Below are positions 47,777 to 58,806 of a stretch of DNA of 64,000 nt, one piece after another. The stretch is taken from contig ML976678.1 in assembly GCA_010015655.1 (NCBI GenBank), positions 653,041 to 717,040 on the forward strand, read 5' to 3'. A model generated the notes under the pieces. It did not search any database. It was not told the DNA's origin and was given only the letters and a program-made list of their open reading frames with translations. Source of the stretch: Bimuria novae-zelandiae CBS 107.79. Its lineage: Eukaryota; Ascomycota; Dothideomycetes; Pleosporales; Didymosphaeriaceae. Each line of letters begins with the position of its first letter. Within the stretch, counting starts at the first letter, position 1. Position numbers and translations under genes: made by a program.

Positions 47777-47968
47777 TGTGGTGCACAGTCACAACGATTA
47801 GAAAGCTCGTAAATAAAGTCTATTAAAGAGTAGAAGTTCTACTAAGACGCCTAGCTATTTATAGAGTTAAGGGGATTACGTGCTTAGCTACTTAGTTACT
47901 TAACTACTTAGCTTAATTTTAGCTTATATAATAAAGTTCTAGCTAAGAGCTAGTAAGCTTTTATAATA
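47777..47968. repeat. LTR of the small element (left)
   Basis: 192-bp direct repeat of 49484-49707, more strongly converted to T/A. Confidence 0.75.
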
Positions 47969-49483
47969 TATCTCTTAGCTCTTAAAGCGTAGTAAACAGA
48001 GTTAAGTAGTAAGTTAAAGTATAAAAGGTAGCGAACTTATGCGTAAAGCTTAAAAAGTATCCAGGTTAGATCTTCAGTATAGTAAGTAATTAGTCTAAGT
48101 AGTTAGTTTATATATATAACAAAAAAGATAGATACAAGAGGAGTAGTATAATTTTATTATAGAGCTTTAATAAATATTTAAGGATAACTATCTACGTATA
48201 ATATAACCCGCGCGAGTACCTATAAAGAAAAATAAGAAAAATAAATGTAGTATACGTCTACTGTAAAGCTTTAATAAACGTTTAAAGGTAATTATTTACT
48301 TATAACGTGATCCGTGCAAGTATCTGCGTATATAAATAAAAAAATAAGTAGCTATAGAATTATAGCGCCTAGCTAGTAAAGACTTACTTACTTATAAGCT
48401 TATTATAATTTATAATTTAATATTCCCTAAAAAAAAAACAAGAGGAAGATCTCCTACTTACCTCTTATAGTTAAGCTTAGTTAATAACACCGTTTACTAA
48501 TCTCCTTACTTATAGGCTTATTATAAAGTTTATAAGAAGCTTCTCTCTAAAGCGCGTACTAAAGGTGGTTACACTCTATAGGCTTCTATTAATACTAGCT
48601 ATTTGCTCTACATGAGTATTTGTAACTTATATTAGGAGTACGCCCTCTAAGCGTAGCGTATATATCTGCGTGCTTAGTTATTTAGCTAAGCTACGCGAGC
48701 CAGCGAGCATATCCTTTTAAAGATAGAGTTATTACTATACCTAGTTGCAATAAGTTATTAAGCTTTTATCTAAGCCTATTTATAATAATACTGTAATACT
48801 AAGTATAGGAAATCCTTTATTAGTAGTATACTCTTTATCTTTAGAAGATTTAGAAGCACAGCGTCGCCATGTGCGCGGTTCTATTTAGATAGCCATTTAG
48901 TTGTGTCTGTTTTTCTGCCGCTCTGTGGGCGTAGGGTGGCCTCTCTATATGTATGCCATACCTGCTCCTTCTAATTATAATTACTTAAATAAAAGTTATT
49001 TTTAAGTTTTCTAATTAGCCCCTATAGTGTTTACTACTTACTTAATTATAGTATTATAAGCTTTAGTCTATATAAATTAATGATAATATAAACCTAGCCC
49101 TAGAGTACCAAAAGCTTTATTATAAGCTAATTATAAATAGTAGACTCTAGCTTATACTACTTAAGATATTATATATATAGCTTGCCCTTAGTATTTAGGT
49201 CTAGTAACTCTAAAATCTAGTTCTATATATTAATCTACTTAGGAGCCTTAAAATTAATATAACTTTATATCTTTTAAGTTTTTACGTAGTACTTAAGCTA
49301 CGCGTACTAAACTAAGAATAATTTATAATTTATAAGTTAATTACTTACTAAGAGCTTTATAGTAATTATTATATAGTCTAGCTCTATTATAGGACATAAG
49401 CGTTAGGACGTAGGTATAAAAATAAAAAAAATAAGAAATAGTTTATTATTATAAATTATTATAAAAGGTATTAGGCTTATAAC

Positions 49484-49707
49484 TATAGTGCATAGTTATA
49501 ATAATTAGAAAGCTTATAAATAAAGTTTATTAATGAGTAAAAGTTTTACTAAGACGCCTAGCTATTTATAAAGTTAGGGGGATTACGTGCTTAGCTACTT
49601 AGCTACTTAGCTACTTGGCTACTTAGCTACTTGGCTACTTAGCTACTTGGCTTAATCCTAGCTCGTATAACAAAGTTCTAGCCAGGAGCCAGCGAGCTTC
49701 TGCGACA
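49484..49707. repeat. LTR of the small element, with expanded 8-bp tandem units
   Basis: It matches 47777-47968 but is longer because TTAGCTAC/TTGGCTAC units at about 49595-49652 are more numerous than in the left copy. Confidence 0.75.
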
Positions 49708-50360
49708 ATACTCTACTAAATTAGGGAGGAGGCGTTTAAAAAAAATACTGTAAAATGTAGCTAGCGGCGTTATAGCATATATTTATAGAGCCCTAAGTAA
49801 GTACTTACACCTCTAAGGATTATAAAAGAGGCTTTAATAATAAAAACGTATAATTAGAGTTTCTGTACGTCTCTCCTCCCTTAATACTTATTATACTATT
49901 ATTAAATAGAGTTCGTAGGCTAGTAAGCTCACTTTTAACTCCCTTTAATTAATCGTACTTTACTAAAGTTATAAGCTTTATATTAGCTTAAAAGGCCTTA
50001 TAGAGTGTCCTCGTCGCCTTATTTAGTGACTTAAAAGTTAAAGATAATAACTACTATCCCTTAAATTTAGGCGACTTTAGCTAGTAAATGCCTAAGACCT
50101 CTTAATAGTTATAATTATAGCTTAAAAGCGTTAAAAAAGCAGTCTCTACGCACCTGCTAGCGGACCTTTTAGCTAACGTTTTATATATAAATAAAGGTAG
50201 CGCTGCACTTGCCCGCTCTTTATATAGACTTAAGCGCTAATTATAGCATATAAAGGCTACTAAAATAGCTAAAATAGAGCGTTAAGTACGTAAAAGGCAT
50301 ATCCTCGCTCTTGTTAGAGGTCCCGTATACTTATAGTAAGCCCGTGCCATAGTAGAGAGG

Positions 50361-50532
50361 TGTCAGATGGTATGATAAGTAGATGTTGATGCAACTTGAT
50401 AGTATTTATTGTTTTTTTGTTGTATTGTCCACTGTGTTTAGTTGGTTTCGGATATTTTGCTAGTGTGCCAAGCCAAGTGGTCCCTGCTCGATTGTACAGA
50501 TCTGACCTTACCGCAGCTTATTCTATCTGACA
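50361..50532 (-). repeat. Copia-3 LTR (left)
   Basis: 172 bp, nearly identical to 55304-55475. Confidence 0.92.
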
Positions 50533-53500
50533 CACCCCTTCAGCTTGGAAACTCTTTAAGCTGGCACTTATGCAATTATAAGGTCTTTAAGTTGCTCTTA
50601 AATCTCCTTAAGAGGCACAGTATTTGTTACCTCCTTAGTCTCTACATTAACTAATCTAAGTTATTAGAGAAAACCCTCCTACTTGCTTTTAGAGAGCACC
50701 TTTATAAGGCCGTTAGCAATTATGTCCGCTAACTACACATGCTCTACTTTAATCCTGCCTATAGATACTTCTTGTCAGATCTAGTGGTTGTGGACGTCCA
50801 CATGCCAAAGTTTGGTTTAGAGGCGGGAAACCTCCTTAGTTACTAGGCGTATAGTTTATTTATTATTACACTGAATAGTAACTGTGCGCGCGTCTAGTTT
50901 AATCTTAAGTTCTTAAAGTAGTCTTAAGATAAAGAGTGCTTCCTTAGCTACCTAAGAGAGAGCTAGCAGCTCGGCCTTAGTAGTTAATATTATTATAGTG
51001 TCTTGTTTATTTGCTTTCTAGGCGATAAGACTGCTAAAGAGCTTAATAGCATAACCTTAAGTGCTCTTGCGGTCTATTATATTATTAGCAAATAATATAT
51101 CGCTTGCAATCTAAAGTCCAGTGTCACCTCTAAGCTATAGGGCTCGCTGCTTTGTGCTTTAAAGGTATAGGAGAACTTGGTCTGCTACGTCTTAGTGCTT
51201 AGTCCCTGGGTTTAATAGAAATTAAGCTAATCGTGATGTTGCAAAGGTAATGTCTAGCCTGGTAGTAACTATAGCAAAGAGTAGCGATCTAATCTTGCGT
51301 TAAAATTTATTAATCTTAGTTAGTGTTGCCAACCCTTTCCTTAGTAGTAATTCAATCGCAGCTATTAGAGTGTTATATTAAATGTTTGTCTTGTCTGCTA
51401 GTTAGCTAATCTTGTCTAAATAGGAGGCCTGTGATAGTTAAATCTTACGGCTTATTTAGTCCTGTACAACCTCTATGCTAAGAAACTATTAAAGGTTGTT
51501 TCCTCTAGTAAGAGTGTACTTATCTTGTAAGCGTTTAATTACTTGTTAAGCTTCTTATTCTTTGTCTTTATAGTACGCGAGTATGATGTCGTCGACGTAA
51601 AAGAATATAATAACTTTATCTTTAATTAGGTAGCATAGCTCGTAAGACACTATCTAGAAGCCTAGCGCTTTAAGCGTTATCGTAAATTCTCTCTACTAGA
51701 GGAGTAATAAAATGCGAAGGCCGTATAGTGCTTTATTTACTTGCAATATTATTCCAGGCTTCTAATAACCCTAAGGCATTCTTATGTACACCTCTTGATT
51801 TATTATTACGTGGACAAAAGCGTTAGTGACGTCGTACTGCGTGAGCTCCATATCATAGTAAGCTACTATTGCCATTATTATTTAGAATAACTGGCTAGCA
51901 AGCGTAGCTACGTAAGTATCTTGCGAGGTAATATTTTATTACTAATTACCTTAGACAACTAGTCGCGCCTTACACTTTAGCAAGCGATAGTGCTTGTTAA
52001 GTTTATAGGTGTATACCTACATGTAGTTAAGGATCTGCTGTCCTATTAGTTTAATCTTCTTTACTAGAATTTCTAACTATAATTTTATTTTTTAGTGGCT
52101 TACGAGGTGCACTTGCTTAGCCTCTTAGAATATCTTACCTATTAGGTAATCCTTAAGCTTAATTTAGCACGTTGGTAGAGGTAGAAGTTAACTTTAATAG
52201 GGCTTTAAGCCTTTAGCGAGCATTCTTATTATCTTAGCCTTATCTATAACTTCTCCTTTATATTTTCTAACATGGCCAGCTTAGGTTCCTGCCATAAAAG
52301 CTACTACCTAAGAGACAGTTGTAGAGGACGCTTATTGCGTTAGACTTATTTAGTCTTTAGCTATTAACTGTGCAAGTAACGCGACAGGTAGTAGTGTAAT
52401 TAGAAGAGTTAAGTAGCTATCCCTAATCTTCCTTCCTTAATAGTAGCCTGGTGGATCTGCTTTATCTTGTTATTCTAACGAATCTACAGTAGCTTTATCC
52501 TCATAAAAGGAGTCTGTTTATAGTTGTTAGGTAAGAGTTAGTAACTTAATAGTTTTTACGTGTATTACTATTTCTTGAAGCGTGCTGTGCATAAAACTAT
52601 TTATAAGGTCCTTAATTTTCCTATTAAATACTAACTCTTTATTAAAGACAACGTCCCGGGTACTTATCACTTTGCCAAGTAACGGTATCCATATTCGGTA
52701 GATATTTAATAATCGGTATCTAACTAGATAACCAATCTATGCCTTTAGGTCAAGACGTTGTAGGCGTGATTTGCCTTAATAAGTATTATTAGTTATTGCA
52801 AATGCCTTGCAGCTGTACGCTTTTAAGTATATAATATTAGGTTTTTGTAGTAACGTAACTATCCTATTGCTAAAAGCGACTCGTGTGAAGAATATCTCGT
52901 ATGGTGTTTTCTAGTGATTTGCATAGTTTAGTGTTCGATTGTAGAGGTATACAGCGGCTCTTGTAATCTCAGGCCACAGCTCCTAGGATAGGTTGGCATT
53001 AAGTCGCATGGCACGAGCTTTCTCCTTATTCACACCCCCTAAGCGTTCTGCGCCTCTATTTTGTAATTATATATCTAGTGCGGAAGGCTCCATAATTATT
53101 CCTTAGGTTATTAACTATTTCTTAACTTTTAGTTTAACTATAGCGATCTCGTTGTCTGCTTTAATAGTCTTAATAGAGATGTTGTAGTGGTTCTTAAGGA
53201 ATAAGATAAATACTAAAAGGGCATTAATAATTAACTTTACTATTTAGTAATCTATAAAGTAAAGGTCCTATTACATGCCTAAAAACTTATTAGTAATTAG
53301 TAATTAACTCTTCTTTTTAGTGACTCCTTAGATCTCGTATGTGTGGAAGTTAATGCTAAGCCTCTCTCTAGGTCTATCTTCGTTTATTCGTGGGGCGCGG
53401 CTTATCTGCCGTCTGGACTTTGCTCTCCCGTATAAGTTGCATTCTATAGTTATAATGCCTTTAATACGTACCCCTTTAGTTTGCTGCACTAGGTGTTTAA

Positions 53501-55303
53501 TAGCCGCTAGGCCTAGGTGTCCTAGTCTTTTGTGCCACAGCATAGCTAAGGCCTTTTACGGTCCTCTTTTGGTTCTTGTAGTGATCTTGTGTGTGTGATA
53601 TGTGGCAGGTGGTAGCGGATTGTATTCTAGTACCTACTATCTAAATATTTTAGTTATAATTCTAATAGCTCTGTTCTTAGCTCCTTAGAGAGTAGTTAGG
53701 TCTATTTATGTGTCCTACTAGATCCCTTTGTGCCTTAATAGTTAGAATGACACTAAGTTACATAACAGGTTTAGGCAAATAGCTACATCTTATAGGGTTA
53801 ATTTTATTGTTCTGGTGTTGTTCTTTAGAGTAAGGTTAATAGACCCATATCCTCTAATCCACACTTTAGAATTTCTGGCCTATATATAGTCTCCGGGCAG
53901 TGGTGGTCGGAAACTATAGATATAATTAGGGTTGTTAGTAATATAGCAGGTTAATCCTAAGTTAAGGATAAACGACTTTTATAGTAGATAGTTAGTAGTA
54001 TCTCTCCCTTTTACTACTAAGTTAAAAGCTGCTTTAGTAGCAGCAATTCTCTGGCCCTCTAGTTAATCTTTAAGGATCTCGGGCGTTTGAGTGTGCAATT
54101 ATTTTGTAATTAGTGTTCTTAATTAGGTCCTGCTTTATCTATAAATTAGCCCCTAGAACGTTGCGTCTTTCTTACGCTTAAATTATATAAGCTCGCTAAT
54201 AGTCTCGTTTAGTTTCCACCATTCAGGAGCCTTGTCTAGATTAACATAATAGTAGTCCCTTATACTATAGCGTTGTTTACATGCAGGGCATTTTGCTCCT
54301 TTTATAGTAGTAGGCTCTAAATCTACAGGCCGTTTAAGCGTGGTGGTTTTCCTGCCCGCTGTACGTTAATTACGAGGTCTACCCTAGTTTTGTTTTAATA
54401 ACGCGCTTTTAGCAGGATAGGTGTCCCTATTATTACCCTAAGTAGGTGCACTACCTTTAGCGAAAAATAATGCATTATTAGACATAAATGCTTTGTGTTT
54501 CCCTAATCTAAGGGGATAATTTATTATTATGTATTCTTAGAAGCGTTATATTATCTCTTTTTAATCCATGCTAGCTGCGAATCGACTATTATCTTAAAAA
54601 TTTATAGACTATATAGGAGTAATCTTGTTTACGGTATCTATAAAGTCTTTTATAATTATATTAATTTATAATAGCTTAGCAACTTAGAAGGCTTCTGCTT
54701 TCGCAGCTACTTTATTATACTTAGCTAGCCAAGTATTCTATTATTAAGGGCTTCTTATCGGCTTAAGTGCCGCACGGTATCTGGTACGTGCTTGTTCTCG
54801 TTCGAGTTGGTTGCTTATGCCAATTGTCTTCTGCAGATTAGTAATCCACTATTGTAGTGGCTTGTCTGGCAGGCAACATGTGCGCAGTAGGTGCGGTAAC
54901 ACAGTTAATTAGATAAACGCAACAATATGCTAAAGGCTTAATTACTCCTTCTCGTATTCGTGTTAATCGCTCTTATATTACTTAAAGAGGGTCTTATAGT
55001 ATTTAAGGTCTTCTTTAAAAGCCTTCTAGCCTCTAGCTAATAGTTTAATTAGTCTTATTAGGACTTTAATATTCGCGACTGGCGCGTAGTTAGTAATAAC
55101 TAGAGCCTTTATTAGTAGCGGTTTCGGGGTTAATAGCGTGGTTAAATTTGGATTAACTTTATCCTAAATATTATGTACTACGCATCTTGCCTAGAGTTGT
55201 GTTCTCTACCCCCTGTAGTCTGCGGAGGTGTTCAGGTGTACCGTAGAATCGCGGTTTGAGAGTTGCGCCATATTGTATTAGTCGGGGCAGTGAGACTCTT
55301 AAT

Positions 55304-55475
55304 TATCAAATAGTATGATAAGTAGATGTTGATGCAACTTGATAGTATTTATTGTTTTTTTGTTGTATTGTCCACTGTGTTCAGTTGGTTTCGGATATTT
55401 TGCTAGTGTGCCAAGCCAAGTGGTCCCTGCTCGATTGTACAGATCTGACCTCACCGCAGCTTATTCTATCTGACA
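55304..55475 (-). repeat. Copia-3 LTR (right)
   Basis: 172 bp; the first bases read TATCAAATAG where the left copy has TGTCAGATGG, G-to-A changes. Confidence 0.92.
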
Positions 55476-56175
55476 AGAGGCATAATATTAATAAGATAGT
55501 AGTAGCTAAAGCTCTACTTTCCTGCAAAAAGGAGCGAGAGATTACTAGTTACCTAAATAAGTAAAAGAAATTACGGGCAAACCTCCGCAATTATAGTAAA
55601 TGGTACTTAAAATATAGTACTAATTACTATAGAACTACTTATAAAAAAATACTATAATACCTAAAAGGCAGCGCGGAGCTTACTAAAATGAAGTTTTAGT
55701 ATAAATAAGTACTTATTAACGCTATAAAGCTAGCTATTTATAGTAAAATAAAGTCTCTATAAAATAGCTTAGTATTATATTTTATTAATAATAAGCTAGA
55801 GGTATTTCCGACCTGTATATTTTACTACTAAATAAGAAATGTTAGATTAAAAAGAAAGCTTAAAAGGCTATTCTTATAGTCTTATAAGATATTTTAAAGA
55901 CGTAATTTACCCTTAAGTAAGTAGGCTAAGGCCTAATTATCCTTAGTAAGACTAATATTAGCTTTATATTAAGTAGCTTATAGTACTACTCCTCTCGCGA
56001 GGGCAACGAAGAGGCCTCTATTATTATTTTTATATATAATTAAAATATATAATAGTAATAAAAAAGTATAAAAATTAATTACTATATATAGCGCGTAATC
56101 GAATTTATTATTTTTATAAGAAACGTACAATAATAAATAATTTTATTATTAAGCTATAATTATTATTAAGCTATT

Positions 56176-56618
56176 AGTCCCGTGCGTAGCGCTGGCATTT
56201 CTCTATGAGAAACTAGCGTTGGGCCCAAGTAAGCTTTAGATGGGATTTGGTACCGTGTTGCCTGGGTTCCTTCGCTGTATTAGATCCTGGGGTGACACAG
56301 TGTATAATCTTTTCTCCAACTCACCAGCTCTCCTCCATCGTCCGTAGCACCCTGAAACTTATTATAGCGTCTAGTCACAATACTAAGGCCAAGGAGGTTG
56401 GGCGCGGTACTCACCTTCACTTGAGGCTCTCTACTTGAAGGCTCTCCACTTGGCGGTCACCCACCTTAATAGTAGCCAGTGAATAACAACTATAGGAAGG
56501 AGCGACACAATAGCAGCGTCATAGCTCGCCGTTGCCTATAAATCTCTGTTTTTTAGTTCCTGCCTCTTCTCCCCTAAACCTCACACTCCAGTCTCCACCA
56601 GCCGCCGTCCACCACAAC
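56176..56618. other. AT/GC boundary and upstream region of the coiled-coil gene
   Basis: Composition switches from AT-rich to normal at about 56176. An imperfect hairpin (AGCGCTGGCATTTCTC / GAGAAACTAGCGTT, 3-base loop) lies at 56187-56219. The rest is probably promoter and 5' leader of the next gene. A short repeat AGGCTCTC-ACTTG occurs at about 56424-56452. Confidence 0.5.
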
Positions 56619-56673
56619 ATGGCGACATTGGGCCGAGGCGCTGGCGAACAACGACTCCCTCATCCGGATTAGC

Positions 56674-58806
56674 GTGGCTGCTGAGGCCGCCAAGAGCGCC
56701 GCCGACCGCAAGTGCACGACCACGCGCAAGCTCTTTGACAGTTTGCGAGAGCACCACCTCAGGTGCAAGCACGACGCCAACATGGAGCCGGAGGCGTACG
56801 ACCGCGCCGTCGCGCTCGAGATTGCGAACAAGAGCCTCACCGACGACAAGAAGAGGCTCGAGGCCGACCAGGTCAAGCTGAAGAAGGAGTTCGATGACAA
56901 GGTGGACGATCTCGCCGCCAAAACCGAAGAGGCATCGGCCCTCGAGCGCGCCCGCGATGCGCTCACGCAGAAGCTCAAGGACCAGGGCGACAAGCTGCAG
57001 CAGCAGAAGAGCGTCAACATCGACATCCGCACCCACCTGGACAATGCCTACGCCGACCTCAACGACAAGGGCGACGAGCTTCGCACCCTCCACAAGGAGA
57101 AGGACGACAAGGAAGCGGAGCTGTTTGCTGCGCAGCTGCAGTTGAGAGACGCGCACGAGCACTTCCAGCAGTCGCAGAAGCGCATCGAGGAGCTGGAGTT
57201 GCAGAAGGCGGCCATCGAGGCCATCGAAACGGACAATGCGACGCTCCAGGCCGAGGTCGACCACATGCAGGAGACGCTCAGCGAGGCCGAGCGCACCGTC
57301 CTCGTCAAAGACGCCCGCATCGCCCAGCTCGAAATCTCGCTCCAGAAGGCTCTGCAAGCCGAAGCACGCGCCATCGCCCAAGCACACGATGCACAGAACG
57401 CCGTCGACCCCGTCGTCGCCGAGACGTCACCCTCCCCCGCACTGGCCGCCGGCAAGTCGCTCGAAGACGAGCTTGATGAGCTTGAGGACACGTCCAGCTT
57501 CGGCTCCATCGGCTCGCAGAGCAACGACGACTACGACACTCTCGCTGCAGCCACGACAACCGCCTCGACGCAGACCGAAGCGCAAGAGCCCAGCCTCAGC
57601 ACCACCACCTCTACCGCTGCCCACATTGCGCCCGACGAGCCGCAGCAGCCCAGTCTCGATACCACGATATCTACCGCAGCCGACACCTCTCCCGTCGAGC
57701 CTCCATTCATCCTCTCCGAAGCCGACGCGCAGAAGCTCTTCCTCCACAAGATCCTGCCAACCCTCCAGCAAGCCGCTGCATCATCTACGGCCACAGCCGC
57801 GCCCAGTCACACTGTGAACATCATCGTCGAGAGCATGCGACCCTTGACAGAGGTGACGCGCACCACATCATCCACCCAAACCGAGGACGAAGAAAAGGAA
57901 CCGCTCTCTGAAGCCACGACGCAGACCGACCTGCCAAACCTCACCCAGACCGGAACGTCTACTGTCCTCGACTTCCCGCCAGTCATCCACGAAGAGCACA
58001 CCACTCAGACAGAGCTGCCCATTCTAACTCAGACCGGAACTTCGACTGTTCTCGACTTTCCGCCTATTGTCCATGAAGAGCAGTCTACCCAAACAGACCT
58101 GCCCACTCTAGCTCAGACCGGAACTTCGACTATCCTCGACTTCCCACCCATCATCCACGGAGAGCGAACTACCCAGACCGAGCTGCCCACCCTGGCACAT
58201 GTCGGCACTTCTACCGTTCTCGACTTTCCACCTGTCGTTCACGAGGAGCAGACGACCCAGACCGAGCTGCCTTCCCTGGCACAGATCGGCACTTCTACAG
58301 TCCTCGACTTCCCCCCCATTGTCAACGAAGAGCAGAGCACTCAGACTGAGCTACTGAGCCTGGCACAGACCGGCACTTCCATCGTCCTCGACTTCCCGCC
58401 CGTCCTCCACGAAGAGCAACATACACAAATCGAAGCCCCGCACGTCCTCACGTTCAACCAGCACACGCAGACCGACCTACAGACTCCGCCAACTCCCGTC
58501 GTCATCACCCGCAAAAAGCGCAGCATCTTCAGCCTTTCCACAACTGCGGCCATCTTCTTCGCTCTCCTCAGCGTCTTCCTCTACGCCGAAGTAGAGTCGT
58601 GGCGGACCAGCAACAATATTGTCGGCGTCAATCGCCTATACAACTCCATGGGCTATCAGCGTCGGGGCCGCCACATTTTCGGTACCGTCCCACTCTGCTA
58701 CGAGCGTCACAACAACTGGCTGGCCGAGACCTTCTGTCAGCAGTTCGCAAGCGGCGTTCAGGCCATCGAGGCTTACGCTGGTATAGAATACCCTATAACC
58801 TGGTAG
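56674..58806 (+). CDS. Coiled-coil, single-span membrane protein with a TQT motif array
   Basis: I do not recognise a named family. Residues of about 35-245 (numbered from codon 56674) are a long charged coiled coil. About 250-415 is Ser/Thr/Pro-rich and disordered. Residues 416-583 are six 28-residue repeats of the form TQTELP-LAQTGTSTVLDFPP. A transmembrane segment follows at about 622-641 (STTAAIFFALLSVFLYAEV), with a 70-residue tail ending YPITW. About ten TQT or TQT-like motifs occur at roughly residues 299, 400, 416, 444, 472, 500, 528, 556, 584 (TQI) and 598. TQT is the anchor of dynein light chain LC8 ligands. Start problem: the natural ATG at 56619 is one base out of frame with the frame that stays open upstream of 56674 (WAEALANNDSLIRIS). 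The next in-frame ATG is 56782. Confidence 0.8.
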   Translation: MAAEAAKSAADRKCTTTRKLFDSLREHHLRCKHDANMEPEAYDRAVALEIANKSLTDDKKRLEADQVKLKKEFDDKVDDLAAKTEEASALERARDALTQKLKDQGDKLQQQKSVNIDIRTHLDNAYADLNDKGDELRTLHKEKDDKEAELFAAQLQLRDAHEHFQQSQKRIEELELQKAAIEAIETDNATLQAEVDHMQETLSEAERTVLVKDARIAQLEISLQKALQAEARAIAQAHDAQNAVDPVVAETSPSPALAAGKSLEDELDELEDTSSFGSIGSQSNDDYDTLAAATTTASTQTEAQEPSLSTTTSTAAHIAPDEPQQPSLDTTISTAADTSPVEPPFILSEADAQKLFLHKILPTLQQAAASSTATAAPSHTVNIIVESMRPLTEVTRTTSSTQTEDEEKEPLSEATTQTDLPNLTQTGTSTVLDFPPVIHEEHTTQTELPILTQTGTSTVLDFPPIVHEEQSTQTDLPTLAQTGTSTILDFPPIIHGERTTQTELPTLAHVGTSTVLDFPPVVHEEQTTQTELPSLAQIGTSTVLDFPPIVNEEQSTQTELLSLAQTGTSIVLDFPPVLHEEQHTQIEAPHVLTFNQHTQTDLQTPPTPVVITRKKRSIFSLSTTAAIFFALLSVFLYAEVESWRTSNNIVGVNRLYNSMGYQRRGRHIFGTVPLCYERHNNWLAETFCQQFASGVQAIEAYAGIEYPITW
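57919..58422 (+). repeat. Six 84-bp tandem coding repeats
   Basis: Six in-frame units of 84 bp encode a 28-residue repeat. They start at 57919, 58003, 58087, 58171, 58255 and 58339, with a degenerate seventh start at 58423. Variation is largely at synonymous and conservative positions while TQT, GTS and LDFPP stay constant. Confidence 0.92.

Larger units (their letters stand above)
47777..49707. mobile_element. Small non-autonomous LTR element (TRIM/LARD-like) nested in pogo-D
   Basis: Direct repeats lie at 47777-47968 (192 bp) and 49484-49707 (224 bp), starting TGTGGTGCACAG and TATAGTGCATAG. Candidate 5-bp duplications GTACT (47772-47776) and ATACT (49708-49712) differ by one transition. 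The whole is 1931 bp. The interior shows no gag or pol motif, but has a duplicated block of about 110 bp (near 48160 and 48275) and a normal-GC patch at about 48850-48960. Confidence 0.7.
50361..55475 (-). mobile_element. Copia-3 LTR retrotransposon nested in pogo-D
   Basis: 172-bp LTRs lie at 50361-50532 and 55304-55475 (TGTCAGATGG...ATCTGACA). The perfect 5-bp duplication AGAGG is at 50356-50360 and 55476-55480. A pyrimidine tract (CACCCCTT) after the left LTR marks a minus-strand polypurine tract. On the minus strand a gag-pre-integrase segment (MLWHKRLGHLGLAAIKHLV, 53543-53328) and an intact reverse transcriptase core (IIFFYVDDIILA near 51600) are readable. The LTRs are nearly identical, and the element is less AT-rich than Copia-1 and Copia-2, so it is the youngest of the three. 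Stops still break the polyprotein. Confidence 0.93.
47036..56175 (+). mobile_element. pogo-D: pogo-type DNA transposon, split by a small LTR element and by Copia-3
   Basis: The plus-strand remnant reads NIDKYSI-I-IAKSYYVYTKN near 47230 (from NMDE-GI-IG-AKS-YVYTK, first catalytic block). PLYITHLLQALDIG-F-LLKHYYSK near 47640-47700 comes from the PPHSSH-LQPLDVG block. Downstream fragments continue between and after the two insertions, to about 56175 where normal-GC DNA begins. The TIRs were not identified, so both edges are approximate. It is inactive. Confidence 0.6.

Noticed and set aside
49596..49652. CRISPR-like array (repeated TTAGCTACTTGGCTAC)
   Set aside because: It is a contiguous 8-bp tandem repeat without spacers, inside an LTR of a fungal retroelement.
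57048..57794. Long minus-strand open frames opposite the coiled-coil gene (56574-57387, 57048-57524, 57427-57771)
   Set aside because: They are antisense shadows of a GC-rich coding sequence with low-complexity Leu/Val or Ser translations.
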